Below are positions 8,845 to 17,173 of a DNA stretch of 64,000 nucleotides, one piece after another. The stretch comes from Bradyrhizobium retamae (lineage in GTDB: Bacteria; Pseudomonadota; Alphaproteobacteria; Rhizobiales; Xanthobacteraceae). The stretch covers positions 248,001 through 312,000 of the forward strand of contig NZ_LLYA01000001.1 in NCBI RefSeq assembly GCF_001440415.1, given 5' to 3'. Position 1 is the stretch's first letter; each line of letters starts with the position of its first letter. Below the pieces are notes generated by a model. It had not been told where the DNA came from. It did no database searches and saw only the letters and a program-made list of their open reading frames with translations. The position numbers were made by a program, and so were the translations under genes.

Positions 8845-10077
8845 TCAAATCACGAAAAATCCGTGCGTGCCGTCGCGGCGGAGCTGCTCGACGAGGCCGT
8901 ATTCCCAGTCGAGATAAGCCTGCATCGCGCTTTCCTTGACATCGGTGCCCTCATAGGGCCGGCGATAGCGATGTGACGGATCGGATTTTGGGATCACGCG
9001 CGGTGGCCCGATTTCCAGCGAGGCGTCGTAGCCCCCTTCAAGCACGTAAGTTTCCCAGCCCATTTGCGCCAGCCAGGACGCCGTCATGTCGGCGCGCACG
9101 CTCATATTATCCGTCAGCACGATCCGGGCGCCGCGCACCGGCGCCGCCATATCGATTTCCTGCACCAATTGCCCGCCGGCGTAATGGCGGAAGCCCGTGA
9201 TATGGCCAGCCGTGTATTCCTCCTCCGAGCGGACGTCGAAGCAGTAGAGCGTACGGTTGGCCTGCGCCTGCAACGCTGCCATTTCCTCTGATCCGATATG
9301 GCGGACGCCAGCGCGATAGGCGACGTCGCGGGCATTGGCTTCGCCGCCTTTGATAGCACCGACCTCGCCACGCCTGTCACTGCCGTGTTCGAGATGTTGT
9401 TTGGCCAGCGTCCAGCCGATGGTGCCGTTGCGCAGCGCCCGCACCTTGTTCGCGACGCCGGCATTGATCAGCGATTGGGTGCCGATGATCGAGCGGGTGC
9501 GGCCGGCGCAATTGACGATGATGGTGGTCTCGGGATCCGGCGCGGCGCGGCCGGCGCGCAGCACCAGTTCCGCACCGGGCACGCTGATGGAGCCCGGGAT
9601 GTTCATGGTGGCGTATTCATCGAAGCGGCGGACATCGAGGATCTGGATATTGGCGCCGCTCGCAATCAGGGCGCCGACTTCCTCGGCGGCGAGCGAAGGC
9701 GTGTGCCGGCGCGACTCGACCAGTTCGCCGAAGGCCTTGGCGTAGGAATTGACGTCCTCGAACACCTCATAGCCCGCCGACTTCCAGCCCTGCAGTCCGC
9801 CGTCGAGCTGGCGGACATTAGTATAGCCCAACGCTTTCAGGTGGTCCGCCGCTACGGTAACGAGGCCTTCACCAGTGTCATAGAGCACGATCGACACGTC
9901 CTTGCGCGGCAGCCGCGTCTCCGCTTCGAGCGCGATCCGGTCGGCCGCCATGTTGGCGGCAAACAGCGGATGGCCGGTGGCGAACACGGCCTCGTGCCTG
10001 ACATCGAGCAGCGCAATTTCCTCGCGCAGCAGCAGCGCGGCGCGGACTTGCGAGGGGGTAACTGAGGGTACGGTCAT
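8845..10077 (-). CDS. Rhodanese-like protein with three tandem domains
   Basis: A 410-residue protein made of three rhodanese-fold repeats, roughly 10-105, 135-245 and 270-365. Each has the domain's LDVR/DVR and GH/GY landmarks (IALLDVRHEAVFATGH, IQILDVRRFDEYATMNIPG, CFDVRSEEEYTAGH). Only the middle domain keeps the active-site Cys loop (IIVNCAGRTRS); domains 1 and 3 have YDTGEG and TDNMSV instead. Sulfurtransfer would depend on one domain, with the others perhaps for binding. The ATG at 10077 is preferred over an upstream TTG. It is divergent from a LysR gene only 59 bases away, which probably regulates it. Confidence 0.82.
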   Translation of the reverse strand: MTVPSVTPSQVRAALLLREEIALLDVRHEAVFATGHPLFAANMAADRIALEAETRLPRKDVSIVLYDTGEGLVTVAADHLKALGYTNVRQLDGGLQGWKSAGYEVFEDVNSYAKAFGELVESRRHTPSLAAEEVGALIASGANIQILDVRRFDEYATMNIPGSISVPGAELVLRAGRAAPDPETTIIVNCAGRTRSIIGTQSLINAGVANKVRALRNGTIGWTLAKQHLEHGSDRRGEVGAIKGGEANARDVAYRAGVRHIGSEEMAALQAQANRTLYCFDVRSEEEYTAGHITGFRHYAGGQLVQEIDMAAPVRGARIVLTDNMSVRADMTASWLAQMGWETYVLEGGYDASLEIGPPRVIPKSDPSHRYRRPYEGTDVKESAMQAYLDWEYGLVEQLRRDGTHGFFVI

Positions 10078-10136
10078 GGACGGAGATTCCAAAAACGGCC
10101 TATGATCGCTTGCATAATAGACACTCTGGGCACCCG

Positions 10137-11060
10137 ATGGATCTCAAACAATTGCGGACTTTCCGGGCCGTAGCCGAACTTGGAAGCCTGAGCAAGGCCG
10201 CGGACCGGCTGCGTGCCGCGCAGCCGGCGCTGAGCCGCCACATCAAGCTGCTCGAGCACGAGCTTCGCGTCGAGCTGTTCGTCCGCAACGGGCGCGGCAT
10301 GCTCTTGACCAGCGCGGGCCGGATGCTGCTCGACCGCACCACCGGCCTGATCCGCCAGATCGAGCAGGTCAGCGACGATCTCAAATCGGCGAACGGCAAT
10401 CCGTCGGGCCGGGTCATCCTCGGGCTGGTGCCCACGGTCAGCGCTGTCCTGTCCGGACGGTTTGCCCGCCGCGTCCTCAACGAGTTTCCCGACGTCTCGC
10501 TGCGCATCGTAGAGAGCTATGGCGGGCATCTGGTCGAATGGCTGCACCGCGGCGAGATGGATCTCGCGATCATCTATGGTCCGGCGGTCGATCTCCATCT
10601 TCAGGTCCAGTCGATCGGCCGCGAGGATATCGTCGCTGTCGGGCCGCCGGGATCGGGGCTGAACAAGCGCAAGCAGGTCGATCTGAAGTGGCTGGTGAAG
10701 CAGAAGCTGATCCTGCCGAGCATCTCACATGGTCTGCGGGCGCTCTTGGAGAAAGCGCTGGCGCGCGAAAAACTGAAGTTAGAGGCCATGATCGAGGTCG
10801 ATTCCTACCGCGCCCAGATCAGCCTGATGGAGGAAGGGCTCGGCTACACGCTGCTGCCGCCTTCCGCCATCCGCACCGAGGTGGCGGCGAAACGGCTGGA
10901 GATGACCGCCGTCAGTCCCGCCGTGTCGCGCGAATTGATTCTCGCCTCGCCGATCGCCCACCCGCCGTCGATCGCAACGACGACGATCGGCACCCTGATC
11001 GTATCCGAGATTCAACAGCTTTCCCGGGAAGGACGCTGGAAGATCAGCATGACGGCGTAG
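10137..11060 (+). CDS. LysR-type transcriptional regulator
   Basis: A 307-residue LysR regulator. The N-terminal winged helix-turn-helix is clear (MDLKQLRTFRAVAELGSLSKAADRLRAAQPALSRHIKLLE), followed by the periplasmic-binding-like effector domain (GRVILGLVPTVSAVLSGRF, GEMDLAIIYGP, MEEGLGYTLLP). The start at MDLKQL matches the family N-terminus. It is divergent from the multi-rhodanese gene and convergent with a two-gene ThDP decarboxylase, so either or both may be targets. The inducer is unknown. Confidence 0.88.
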   Translation: MDLKQLRTFRAVAELGSLSKAADRLRAAQPALSRHIKLLEHELRVELFVRNGRGMLLTSAGRMLLDRTTGLIRQIEQVSDDLKSANGNPSGRVILGLVPTVSAVLSGRFARRVLNEFPDVSLRIVESYGGHLVEWLHRGEMDLAIIYGPAVDLHLQVQSIGREDIVAVGPPGSGLNKRKQVDLKWLVKQKLILPSISHGLRALLEKALAREKLKLEAMIEVDSYRAQISLMEEGLGYTLLPPSAIRTEVAAKRLEMTAVSPAVSRELILASPIAHPPSIATTTIGTLIVSEIQQLSREGRWKISMTA

Positions 11061-11067
11061 CTGCGCG

Positions 11068-11667
11068 TCAATTATACAACGCCTCGTCTCCCAACACCGA
11101 TTGCCGGAAGCGCGTCATCAGGATGACGCCGTCGGCAGGCGGCATCACGAACACCAGCGCCTCGGGATTGATCTTGATCTGCGCGAAAACCGTTCCTCGC
11201 CCATCATGCGCGAGGTCGCGCAGTTCGGTCACCTCGGCCATCGTGCGAACAATGCGCGAGGTACGGATGCCGCAGGCGGTCGCGATCGCGGCGAGGTCGA
11301 CTCCCGACGCGGTCGGGGTTTTCTGCATGCCGGTCTCGCCGAAGCGCTCGTTGTCGAGAACGGCGATCGTGAGATTCTTCGGCGCCTCCACCGCGATCGT
11401 GGCGAGCGAGCCGATATTCATCAGCATCTCGCCGTCTCCGGTGACGACGAGCACCTTGCGCTTGGGCTGCGCCAGCGCCAGCCCAAGCCCGATCATCGAG
11501 GCGGCGCCCATCGCGCCCCAGAGCGGAAAATTGTTCCGATGGTCGCCGGCGGCGGAGACGTCCCAGTTCGGCGCGCCGAGCCCGGCGATGACGAGGAGAT
11601 CGGCGCGGTCGCGCAACAATTCGTTGACGACGTCGCGGCGATGCAGAAGCGCGTTCGGATTGCTCAT
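11068..11667 (-). CDS. ThDP-dependent decarboxylase, beta (ThDP-binding) subunit
   Basis: A 199-residue protein carrying the ThDP/Mg-binding half of a decarboxylase: VVTGDGEMLMNIGSLATI followed after the normal spacing by AVLDNERFGETG. The split into two short subunits resembles sulfopyruvate decarboxylase ComD/ComE and phosphonopyruvate decarboxylase homologues; the 2-oxoacid used here cannot be told. Its ATG overlaps the stop of the alpha-subunit gene by 4 bases, so translation is coupled and the pair should form one cytoplasmic complex. Confidence 0.72.
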   Translation of the reverse strand: MSNPNALLHRRDVVNELLRDRADLLVIAGLGAPNWDVSAAGDHRNNFPLWGAMGAASMIGLGLALAQPKRKVLVVTGDGEMLMNIGSLATIAVEAPKNLTIAVLDNERFGETGMQKTPTASGVDLAAIATACGIRTSRIVRTMAEVTELRDLAHDGRGTVFAQIKINPEALVFVMPPADGVILMTRFRQSVLGDEALYN

Positions 11668-12230
11668 TTGCGGGCAAGCTCCTTGAAATTCTTGGCGCCA
11701 AGCACGCGCTGGCCGATCAGGACCGCCACCGGCTTCCAGGTGTTGAAGGCGAGGTTGGCCGCGCCCTGCACGGTGGAGGCGACGAGATCAGGCTCGTCCA
11801 CCTTGTTCACGATCACGCCCATGGCCTCCAGCGAGGGACGCGTGCCCTGCCCCATCGGGATCTGCCACGGATTGAACTCGCCCCAGTCGCCGCGCATGGT
11901 GACGATCATCAGTAACGGCATGTGACAGATGACGGGCAGCGACAGCATGTTGATGCAATTGCCGACGCCGCTCGACTGCAACAGCAGCACGCCGCGCTCG
12001 CCGCCCAGCCACGCACCCGCCAGCATCGCTACGCCCTCTTCCTCCGTCGTCAGCGTCACGACGCGAGTCTCGGGATCGGCCTCGAAGGAGCGGATCAGGC
12101 GGCTGTGGCCGGCGTCCGGAACCATCGCGACCTGGCGGATGCCGGCGTCCTTGAGCACGCGGTAGATCTCGTCCGGCCACGTCGGCAGCGCCGGTGCGGC
12201 CTCGGCGCGTGATTTTGCTGCTTCCGCCAT
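11664..12230 (-). CDS. ThDP-dependent decarboxylase, alpha (pyrimidine-domain) subunit
   Basis: A 188-residue protein matching the N-terminal PYR domain of ThDP enzymes: VLKDAGIRQVAMVPDAGHSRLI, the catalytic-glutamate region LTTEEEGVAMLAGAWLGG, and LLLQSSGVGNCINMLSL. The ATG at 12230 follows GAGGAAA with proper spacing. The size and partner gene suggest a ComD-like sulfopyruvate or phosphonopyruvate decarboxylase. It is first in a two-gene operon. Confidence 0.72.
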   Translation of the reverse strand: MAEAAKSRAEAAPALPTWPDEIYRVLKDAGIRQVAMVPDAGHSRLIRSFEADPETRVVTLTTEEEGVAMLAGAWLGGERGVLLLQSSGVGNCINMLSLPVICHMPLLMIVTMRGDWGEFNPWQIPMGQGTRPSLEAMGVIVNKVDEPDLVASTVQGAANLAFNTWKPVAVLIGQRVLGAKNFKELARK

Positions 12231-12416
12231 CGGGCTCAATTTCCTCCGCGATTCCAAGGGTTGATTGACGTGCAGAATAGATCGCGGCGAGGGTTCGAGG
12301 AATTTGAATGTGGACATGGCTTCTATCGCAAAATTGAAAGGCTCGGTGGAGCCAAAGCGTCATGCCGAATGGCTGGCAGGCTGACGTTTGGCCCGTCCAT
12401 GCAGCCGAAATTATTT

Positions 12417-12446
12417 CGGGAACCTGCTGGCTCCTGCAGCATCCAA
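12417..12446 (+). promoter_or_regulatory. Putative autoregulated ECF promoter of the sigma-factor gene
   Basis: CGGGAACCT, 14 bases, then CATCCAA, ending 28 bases before the sigma ATG. The same two blocks with the same spacing occur before the DUF4142 gene at 13165-13194. GGAAC-type -35 boxes are typical of ECF promoters. Confidence 0.55.
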
Positions 12447-12474
12447 TCCCAATACCCTGTTATTGGTGGATATC

Positions 12475-13158
12475 ATGCACCAGGCCCACATACCGGACAT
12501 CGCGCGCCTTGATACCGGCGACGCCGAGTTGGTGCGCCGCGCGCTGGCCCGCGACGAGGCGGCGGTGCGCGCGATCATGCAGGCGAATAATCGCAGGCTG
12601 TACCGGCTCGCCCGCGGCATTCTGCGCAACGATGGCGAGGCCGAAGACGTCGTGCAGGAGGCCTATGTCCGTGCCTTCACCCATCTGGAAAACTTTCGCG
12701 GTGATTCCAGCCTGTCGACGTGGTTGTCGCGGATCACCATGAATGAGGCGCTCGGCCGGCTGCGCCGCCAGCGGCCCGCCGTCGAACTGGACTCATTGCC
12801 GCAGGGCGCGCTCGAGGCCCAGATCATCCAGTTTCCTCGTGCCGCCGACGATCCGGAAAAATCCATGGCCCAGCGTGAAATTCAGCATGTCGTCGAACAC
12901 GCCATCGATGAATTGCCGGAAGCGTTCCGTCTCGTCTTCATCACCCGCGTGATCGAGGGGATGAATGTGGAAGAGACCGCCGAGATCCTTGGGCTGAAGC
13001 CGGAGACGGTAAAAACCCGACTGCACCGCGCCCGCACCATGCTGCGCGATATCGTCGAGAACAAGATCGGTCCCGTGGTGATGGAGGCGTTCCCCTTTGC
13101 CGGCCGGCGCTGCGAGCGCCTGACGGACACTGTGCTGAAGCGGCTGGGCTTCGACTAA
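12475..13158 (+). CDS. ECF-type RNA polymerase sigma factor
   Basis: A 227-residue sigma-70 family factor. Region 2 is clear (MQANNRRLYRLARGILRNDGEAEDVVQEAYVRAF, then GDSSLSTWLSRITMNEALGRLRR). Region 4 is VEHAIDELPEAFRLVFITRVIEGMNVEETAEILGLKPETVKTRLHRAR. A C-terminal extension of about 30 residues contains a single Cys (FAGRRCERLTDTVLKRL). No anti-sigma gene is adjacent. The start was chosen at MHQAHIPD, right behind a promoter motif repeated at the downstream operon, so it probably activates itself and the DUF4142/cupredoxin genes. Confidence 0.88.
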   Translation: MHQAHIPDIARLDTGDAELVRRALARDEAAVRAIMQANNRRLYRLARGILRNDGEAEDVVQEAYVRAFTHLENFRGDSSLSTWLSRITMNEALGRLRRQRPAVELDSLPQGALEAQIIQFPRAADDPEKSMAQREIQHVVEHAIDELPEAFRLVFITRVIEGMNVEETAEILGLKPETVKTRLHRARTMLRDIVENKIGPVVMEAFPFAGRRCERLTDTVLKRLGFD

Positions 13159-13164
13159 CTTTTC

Positions 13165-13194
13165 CGGGAACCTCTGCACTCCACGCCCATCCAA
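13165..13194 (+). promoter_or_regulatory. Putative ECF promoter of the DUF4142-cupredoxin operon
   Basis: CGGGAACCT-N14-CATCCAA, the same blocks and spacing as upstream of the sigma gene at 12417. It lies 54 bases before the DUF4142 ATG, directly after the sigma stop codon. Confidence 0.55.
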
Positions 13195-13248
13195 CTCCTG
13201 TTCATCATTGCGCGGCATTGGTTCCGCGCGCCACAGGAGTATCAAACC

Positions 13249-13770
13249 ATGTTCATACGATTGAGCGCGGCAATCGCCGCATTGAGCCTTCTTGGAAGCG
13301 CCGCGCTGGCGCAAGGCGCAAAACCCACCGATCCCCAGATCGCGCATATCGCCTACACGGCGGGCGTCATCGACATCAACGCCGCCAAACAGGCGATCGC
13401 GAAAGCCAGCAGCAAGGACGTCAAGGCATTCGCGCAAGACATGGTGCGCGACCATGAGGCCGTGAACAAGCAGGCGCTCGACCTGGTCAAGAAGCTGAAG
13501 GTGACGCCGGAGGACAACGACACCAGCAAGACGCTGTCGAAGCAGGCCACCGAGAAACTCGCGGAACTCGACAAGCTGAAAGGCGCCGAATACGACAAGG
13601 CCTATCTCGCCAACGAGGTCGCCTACCACAAGACCGTCAACAGCGCGCTGGAGACGCAGTTGATTCCGTCAGCCAGCAATGCCGAGCTGAAGAGCCTGCT
13701 GCAAACCGGCCTAAAGATTTTTCAGGGCCACCAGCAGCACGCCGAACAAGTCGCCGCCAAGCTGAAGTAG
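13249..13770 (+). CDS. Secreted DUF4142 protein
   Basis: A 173-residue protein with a signal peptide (LSAAIAALSLLGSAALAQG). The mature part is a ferritin-like four-helix DUF4142 domain: HIAYTAGVIDINAAKQAIAK, VKAFAQDMVRDHEAVNKQAL, and a late NEVAYHKTVNSALE...HQQHAEQV segment. The conserved His/Glu residues recall metal-binding helical bundles, but function is unknown. It sits between the ECF sigma gene and a cupredoxin 9 bases downstream, suggesting a periplasmic stress or metal-related role. Confidence 0.85.
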   Translation: MFIRLSAAIAALSLLGSAALAQGAKPTDPQIAHIAYTAGVIDINAAKQAIAKASSKDVKAFAQDMVRDHEAVNKQALDLVKKLKVTPEDNDTSKTLSKQATEKLAELDKLKGAEYDKAYLANEVAYHKTVNSALETQLIPSASNAELKSLLQTGLKIFQGHQQHAEQVAAKLK

Positions 13771-13779
13771 GAGGCCGCC

Positions 13780-14100
13780 ATGCGTTCGGGACGATATCTG
13801 CCCCTCGTCGCCACCCTGCTGCTTGGCGCGGCAGTCGTCCCGGCGCATGCAACGACGATCCAGATCACGATCGACAATCTGGTGTTCGCGCCGGCCGAGG
13901 TATCCGCCAAGGTCGGCGACACGATCGAATGGACCAACAAGGACGTGTTCGCCCACACCGCGACCGCGCGCAACGGCGATTTCGATGTCGCCACGCCGCC
14001 GAAGCAGACGGTGACCTCGGTGCTGACGAAGGTCGGCAGCGTCGAATATTACTGCCGCTACCATCCCAACATGAAGGCGGTGCTGACGATTGCGCCGTAA
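13780..14100 (+). CDS. Periplasmic cupredoxin (amicyanin/plastocyanin-like)
   Basis: A 106-residue blue-copper protein with signal peptide cut near VVPAHA. Type-1 copper ligands are visible: His in DVFAHTAT, then Cys, His and Met in YYCRYHPNMKA. The length fits small amicyanin-like cupredoxins, which shuttle single electrons in the periplasm. It follows the DUF4142 gene by 9 bases, so it is co-transcribed, and is probably part of the ECF sigma regulon. Confidence 0.88.
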   Translation: MRSGRYLPLVATLLLGAAVVPAHATTIQITIDNLVFAPAEVSAKVGDTIEWTNKDVFAHTATARNGDFDVATPPKQTVTSVLTKVGSVEYYCRYHPNMKAVLTIAP

Positions 14101-14183
14101 CACGGCCGTCATTCCGGGGCGCGCTTCGCGCATGCCCGGCTCACGACGTCCCGGGGAGGCAGCGCGGCTCAGGCCGCGCGCAC

Positions 14184-14320
14184 CTAGCTTAGGAATTTTC
14201 CAATCTCGCGCTTCAACCGGTCGCTTTCGCCGGACAGCGATTTTGCCGCTGATAGCACCTGGGCGGAGGCGGAGCCGGTCTCGCTGGCGCCGCGCTGCAC
14301 GTCCGGGACGTCAGGACCGC
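14184..14320 (-). pseudogene. Remnant of a methyl-accepting chemotaxis protein 3' end
   Basis: Reading the minus strand from about 14320 to a TAG at 14184 gives VPDVQRGASETGSASAQVL and then SAAKSLSGESDRLKREIGKF. This is the usual C-terminus of alphaproteobacterial chemoreceptors, past the signalling hairpin. No start, transducer core or membrane part exists upstream; the adjacent DNA is non-coding and leads to tRNA-Gly. The left boundary is the stop codon and the right boundary is approximate. It is a decayed gene end with no neighbour of related function. Confidence 0.65.
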
Positions 14321-14399
14321 CGCAAGATCATCGCGAGCCTGACAGCGTGCTGTTCTAACGACAGCCTGGCGCAATCCGTGGCCGGCAGGGCGGGGAAAT

Positions 14400-14473
14400 T
14401 GGAGCGGGCGAAGGGAATCGAACCCTCGTATGCAGCTTGGGAAGCTGCCGTTCTACCATTGAACTACGCCCGC
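14400..14473 (-). tRNA. tRNA-Gly (anticodon CCC)
   Basis: The minus strand folds as a complete cloverleaf. The acceptor stem is GCGGGCG/CGCCCGC. The D arm contains AGTTCAATGGTAGA. The anticodon stem GCAGC/GCTGC encloses the loop TTCCCAA, giving anticodon CCC. The T arm contains GGTTCGATTCC. The CCA end is encoded (TGG at 14400-14402). Confidence 0.95.
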
Positions 14474-14491
14474 GGGAGGCTCTTTAATTTT

Positions 14492-14566
14492 GAGCATGAT
14501 CTCCGCGCAAACGCTAGCGCGTTTGTCGCGAGGGAAAACCGGCATCCACTTTTCCGGATCATGCTC
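14492..14566. repeat. Palindromic intergenic repeat, family A
   Basis: It begins GAGCATGATC and ends GATCATGCTC, with CCACTTTTCCG before the right arm and an inner palindrome around AACGCTAGCGCGTTTG. Related copies lie at 42805-42853 and 60297-60345. The flanking bases 14101-14863, apart from the tRNA and the receptor remnant, hold no gene. Confidence 0.8.
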
Positions 14567-14863
14567 GCATCCCATGATTAGCCGACCGCGCGCCATTCGC
14601 CAAGCTGTTCCATTGGCCGTCTTGCTCGCTGTCAACTTCCCCAAAATTCCAGATGCGATTGGTCAGGCCGGTGGTATGATTCGCGTCCGGGACTGGTGGC
14701 GTATGACGGGGCGTGGCTACAGCATTTTCGACACAGGGATCGGCCGCTGCGGGGTTGCATGGAGCCCGGCCGGCATTGCAGCTCCCGGAAGTCTGCGAGA
14801 AAGACATTGTTCGACGTGCTGCTGCCGGTTGCACCGCCCCGCGCGCATCCTTAGCTAGGCGGG

Positions 14864-15703
14864 ATGATCGCGACCACGCTTCTTGAACGCAAATCCATAT
14901 CCGTCTTCGACTTTCGCTGCACCGCAGGACCGGGCGACAAGCCGTTCGCGGAGCAGCATGGCGGTCATTCGATTTCCTATGTGCGCAAGGGCAGTTTCGG
15001 CCTGCGCAGCCGCGGCAAGTGCAGCGAACTGGTGGTGGGATCGGTGCTGATCGGCCATCCCGGCGATGAATATACCTGCACCCACGAGCACGTTTGCGGT
15101 GACGAATGCCTGTCGTTCTTCTTCGCCCCCGAGTTGGTGGAAACCATCGGCGACAGCCGGTCGCCGTGGCAGATCGGCTCCGCGCCGCCACTGCCGGAGC
15201 TCGTCGTGCTCGGCGAACTGGCGCAGGCGGCAGCAGATGGCAGCAGCGACATCGGCCTCGACGAGATCGGACAGGTGCTGGCGAGCCGCTTTGTCGAGGT
15301 GGTTTCCGGCAGGCCGCGCAAATCCGGCCCCGATGCGGCGCGCGACCGCCGCCGCGCGGTGAAAACCGCGCTGTGGATCGATGCCAATTCGTACCGTCAG
15401 ATCAACCTGGAGGACGCCGCGGCCGAGGCCGGGATCAGCCCGTTCCATTTCCTGCGGCTGTTCTCGCAAGCGCTCGGCGTCACCCCGCACCAATATCTGG
15501 TGCGCTCGCGGCTGCGCCATGCCGCGCGGCGCTTGGCCGATGACGACAGCCCGATCACCGACATCGCCTATGACGTCGGTTTCGCCGACCTCTCCAATTT
15601 CGTGCGCACCTTCCATCGCGCCGCCGGCGCCTCGCCGCTGAAATTCCGCCAGGCCTCGCGGGGCATGCGCAAGATTTTCCAAGAACGGCTGGCCCTCCAC
15701 TGA
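14864..15703 (+). CDS. AraC family transcriptional regulator
   Basis: A 279-residue regulator. The N-terminal part is a cupin-like sensing domain ([36 protein letters not shown]) with several Cys and His residues. The C-terminal double helix-turn-helix is typical: [21 protein letters not shown], then [22 protein letters not shown]. It precedes a glyoxalase-fold gene by 54 bases on the same strand; a functional link is possible but not shown. Confidence 0.88.
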   Translation: MIATTLLERKSISVFDFRCTAGPGDKPFAEQHGGHSISYVRKGSFGLRSRGKCSELVVGSVLIGHPGDEYTCTHEHVCGDECLSFFFAPELVETIGDSRSPWQIGSAPPLPELVVLGELAQAAADGSSDIGLDEIGQVLASRFVEVVSGRPRKSGPDAARDRRRAVKTALWIDANSYRQINLEDAAAEAGISPFHFLRLFSQALGVTPHQYLVRSRLRHAARRLADDDSPITDIAYDVGFADLSNFVRTFHRAAGASPLKFRQASRGMRKIFQERLALH

Positions 15704-15757
15704 CTAGGCTTTCTCCAGGCCGCGCGAGTTAGCGGCACTTTCTTGCTGGAGAATGTC

Positions 15758-16117
15758 ATGTACGACCACATCGGATTACGCGTCGGCGATCTCGACGCCA
15801 GCGTGCGCTTCTATACGGCAGTGCTCGCGCCCCTCGGCTTCGTGCTGTGCTCGCGGGATGGTTCCGGCGCAGGCTTCGGCCCGAAGGGCGCACCCGCGCT
15901 CTGGCTGCATCTGCACAAGGGATCTCCAGGCTCCGCCGCGCATGTCGCGTTCCGCGCCAAGGATCATGCGGCGATCCAGAAATTCCACGCTGAAGGCCTG
16001 AAGGCCGGCGGCCGCGACAATGGCGGCGCCGGGCCGCGGGCGGATTACAGCCCGACCTATTACGCCGCGTTTTTAATCGACCCCGACGGCAACAATGTCG
16101 AGGCGGTTTGTACGTAG
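15758..16117 (+). CDS. VOC (glyoxalase/bleomycin-resistance fold) protein
   Basis: A 119-residue VOC protein with two beta-alpha-beta-beta-beta modules: MYDHIGLRVGDLDASVRFYTAV at the start and AAFLIDPDGNNVEAVC at the end, giving His, Glu and other possible metal ligands. The ATG after TGGAGA is preferred to an upstream TTG. The substrate is unknown. Confidence 0.82.
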   Translation: MYDHIGLRVGDLDASVRFYTAVLAPLGFVLCSRDGSGAGFGPKGAPALWLHLHKGSPGSAAHVAFRAKDHAAIQKFHAEGLKAGGRDNGGAGPRADYSPTYYAAFLIDPDGNNVEAVCT

Positions 16118-16124
16118 GCTCTGC

Positions 16125-16208
16125 CGTCATTGCGAGCGGAGCGAAGCAACCCATAGCGCCGCAGATGGAGGCATGGATTGCTTCGTCGCTTCGCTCCTCG
16201 CAATGACG
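16125..16208. repeat. Intergenic inverted repeat, family F
   Basis: The left arm begins CGTCATTGCGAGCGGAGCGA and the right arm reads CGCTCCTCGCAATGACG, separated by CAATCC-type inner arms. It is a REP-like element between the VOC and SRPBCC genes. Its hairpin could also end transcripts. Confidence 0.75.
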
Positions 16209-16239
16209 ACCCCAACATCATTGTATAAGGATTTACACC

Positions 16240-16641
16240 ATGGCCTCCATCCACAAAGGCATCTCCCTCGACGCTTCCGCCAACGACGTCTGGGATGCAT
16301 TGCGCGATTTCGGCGCGCTGCATACCCGGCTGGTACCAGGGTTCGTCACCGACACCAAGCTCGACGGCGACGCGCGTATCGTCACCTTTGCCAACGGCAC
16401 CGTCGCACGCGAAACGCTGGTCGATTGCGACGACAGACGAATGCGGCTGGTCTATGCGATCAACAGCGATCGTGTGAAGCATTATAGCGCGTCGGCCCAG
16501 GTGTTCGCTGATGGCGAAGCGCGCAGCCGATTGGTCTGGATCATCGACGTATTGCCGAACGAGATCGCGCCCTACATCTCCTCACAGATGGATCAGGGCG
16601 TGCTTGCCATGCAGAAGACGTTCGGACGAAGCGCGGCATGA
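16240..16641 (+). CDS. SRPBCC (START/PYR1-like) family protein
   Basis: A 133-residue polyketide-cyclase-like SRPBCC protein: ISLDASANDVWDALRDFGAL at the N-terminus, then a helix-grip body with VKHYSASAQVF and a C-terminal helix (IAPYISSQMDQGVLAMQKTF). Such proteins bind small hydrophobic ligands in the cytoplasm. No partner is evident. Confidence 0.78.
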   Translation: MASIHKGISLDASANDVWDALRDFGALHTRLVPGFVTDTKLDGDARIVTFANGTVARETLVDCDDRRMRLVYAINSDRVKHYSASAQVFADGEARSRLVWIIDVLPNEIAPYISSQMDQGVLAMQKTFGRSAA

Positions 16642-16760
16642 CCATGCGTTGCGGACACTAGCTGGCGCGATCCTTCTCACAGATTGGCTCCCTGCCATTC
16701 CTAGCCCCGGCGCGTGCGTCCGAATGGCGCCGCGGCCGTCGGCGCATGAGGAGCAGAACC

Positions 16761-17117
16761 ATGACGGGAGCTGACAAGGTGGTGTGCCAGGCGGCCACGC
16801 TGCCGCTGGAAATGATGAAGGCGAAGATGGGCAAGCGCCGCTTTGCCATGATGATGCAGACCATGGGCCCGATGATGAGCCGCATGATGGAAGGTGGTGG
16901 CGGGTTCGGCGGCAGGATGGGCGGTGGTATCCCCGGCGGCTTTGGCGGCGGCTACGTGCCCGAGGGTTACGGCGTGAACGCTGGTCTGGGCGGCGGCGAT
17001 TTCATGGGCATGTTCGGCGGCGCTGGCGACGGCGAGCTGATGAGTATGGTCCCGCAACTGATGCGCATGGCCAATGTCGGCGGCGGTCGTCACGGCCGGC
17101 GGCGTGCGCGACGCTAG
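16761..17117 (+). CDS. Met/Gly-rich hypothetical protein
   Basis: A 118-residue protein not assigned to any family. The N-terminus has a Cys and several Met (VVCQAATLPLEMMKAKMGKRRF, MMMQTMGPMMSRMM). The centre is a long Gly-rich stretch with GGGFGG units, and the C-terminus is basic ([10 protein letters not shown]). There is no signal peptide or membrane segment. The frame is open and biased like its neighbours; the start is chosen at MTGADK. Confidence 0.5.
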   Translation: MTGADKVVCQAATLPLEMMKAKMGKRRFAMMMQTMGPMMSRMMEGGGGFGGRMGGGIPGGFGGGYVPEGYGVNAGLGGGDFMGMFGGAGDGELMSMVPQLMRMANVGGGRHGRRRARR

Positions 17118-17173
17118 TTAGTTGATCGGTCATTCGGAGATGGTCCGAACGATCAGACCTGAAATGACAGTCC

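Noticed and set aside
13165..13194. The GGAAC motif as an EcfG general-stress promoter
   Set aside because: The -10 block CATCCAA differs from the CGTT-type -10 of EcfG promoters, and the motif is duplicated at the adjacent ECF gene.
14400..14473. tRNA-Gly as an attachment site for one of the two islands
   Set aside because: The islands at 31.5 and 47 kb abut hslO and phoR remnants, not a tRNA, and no copy of the tRNA 3' end was found in the window.
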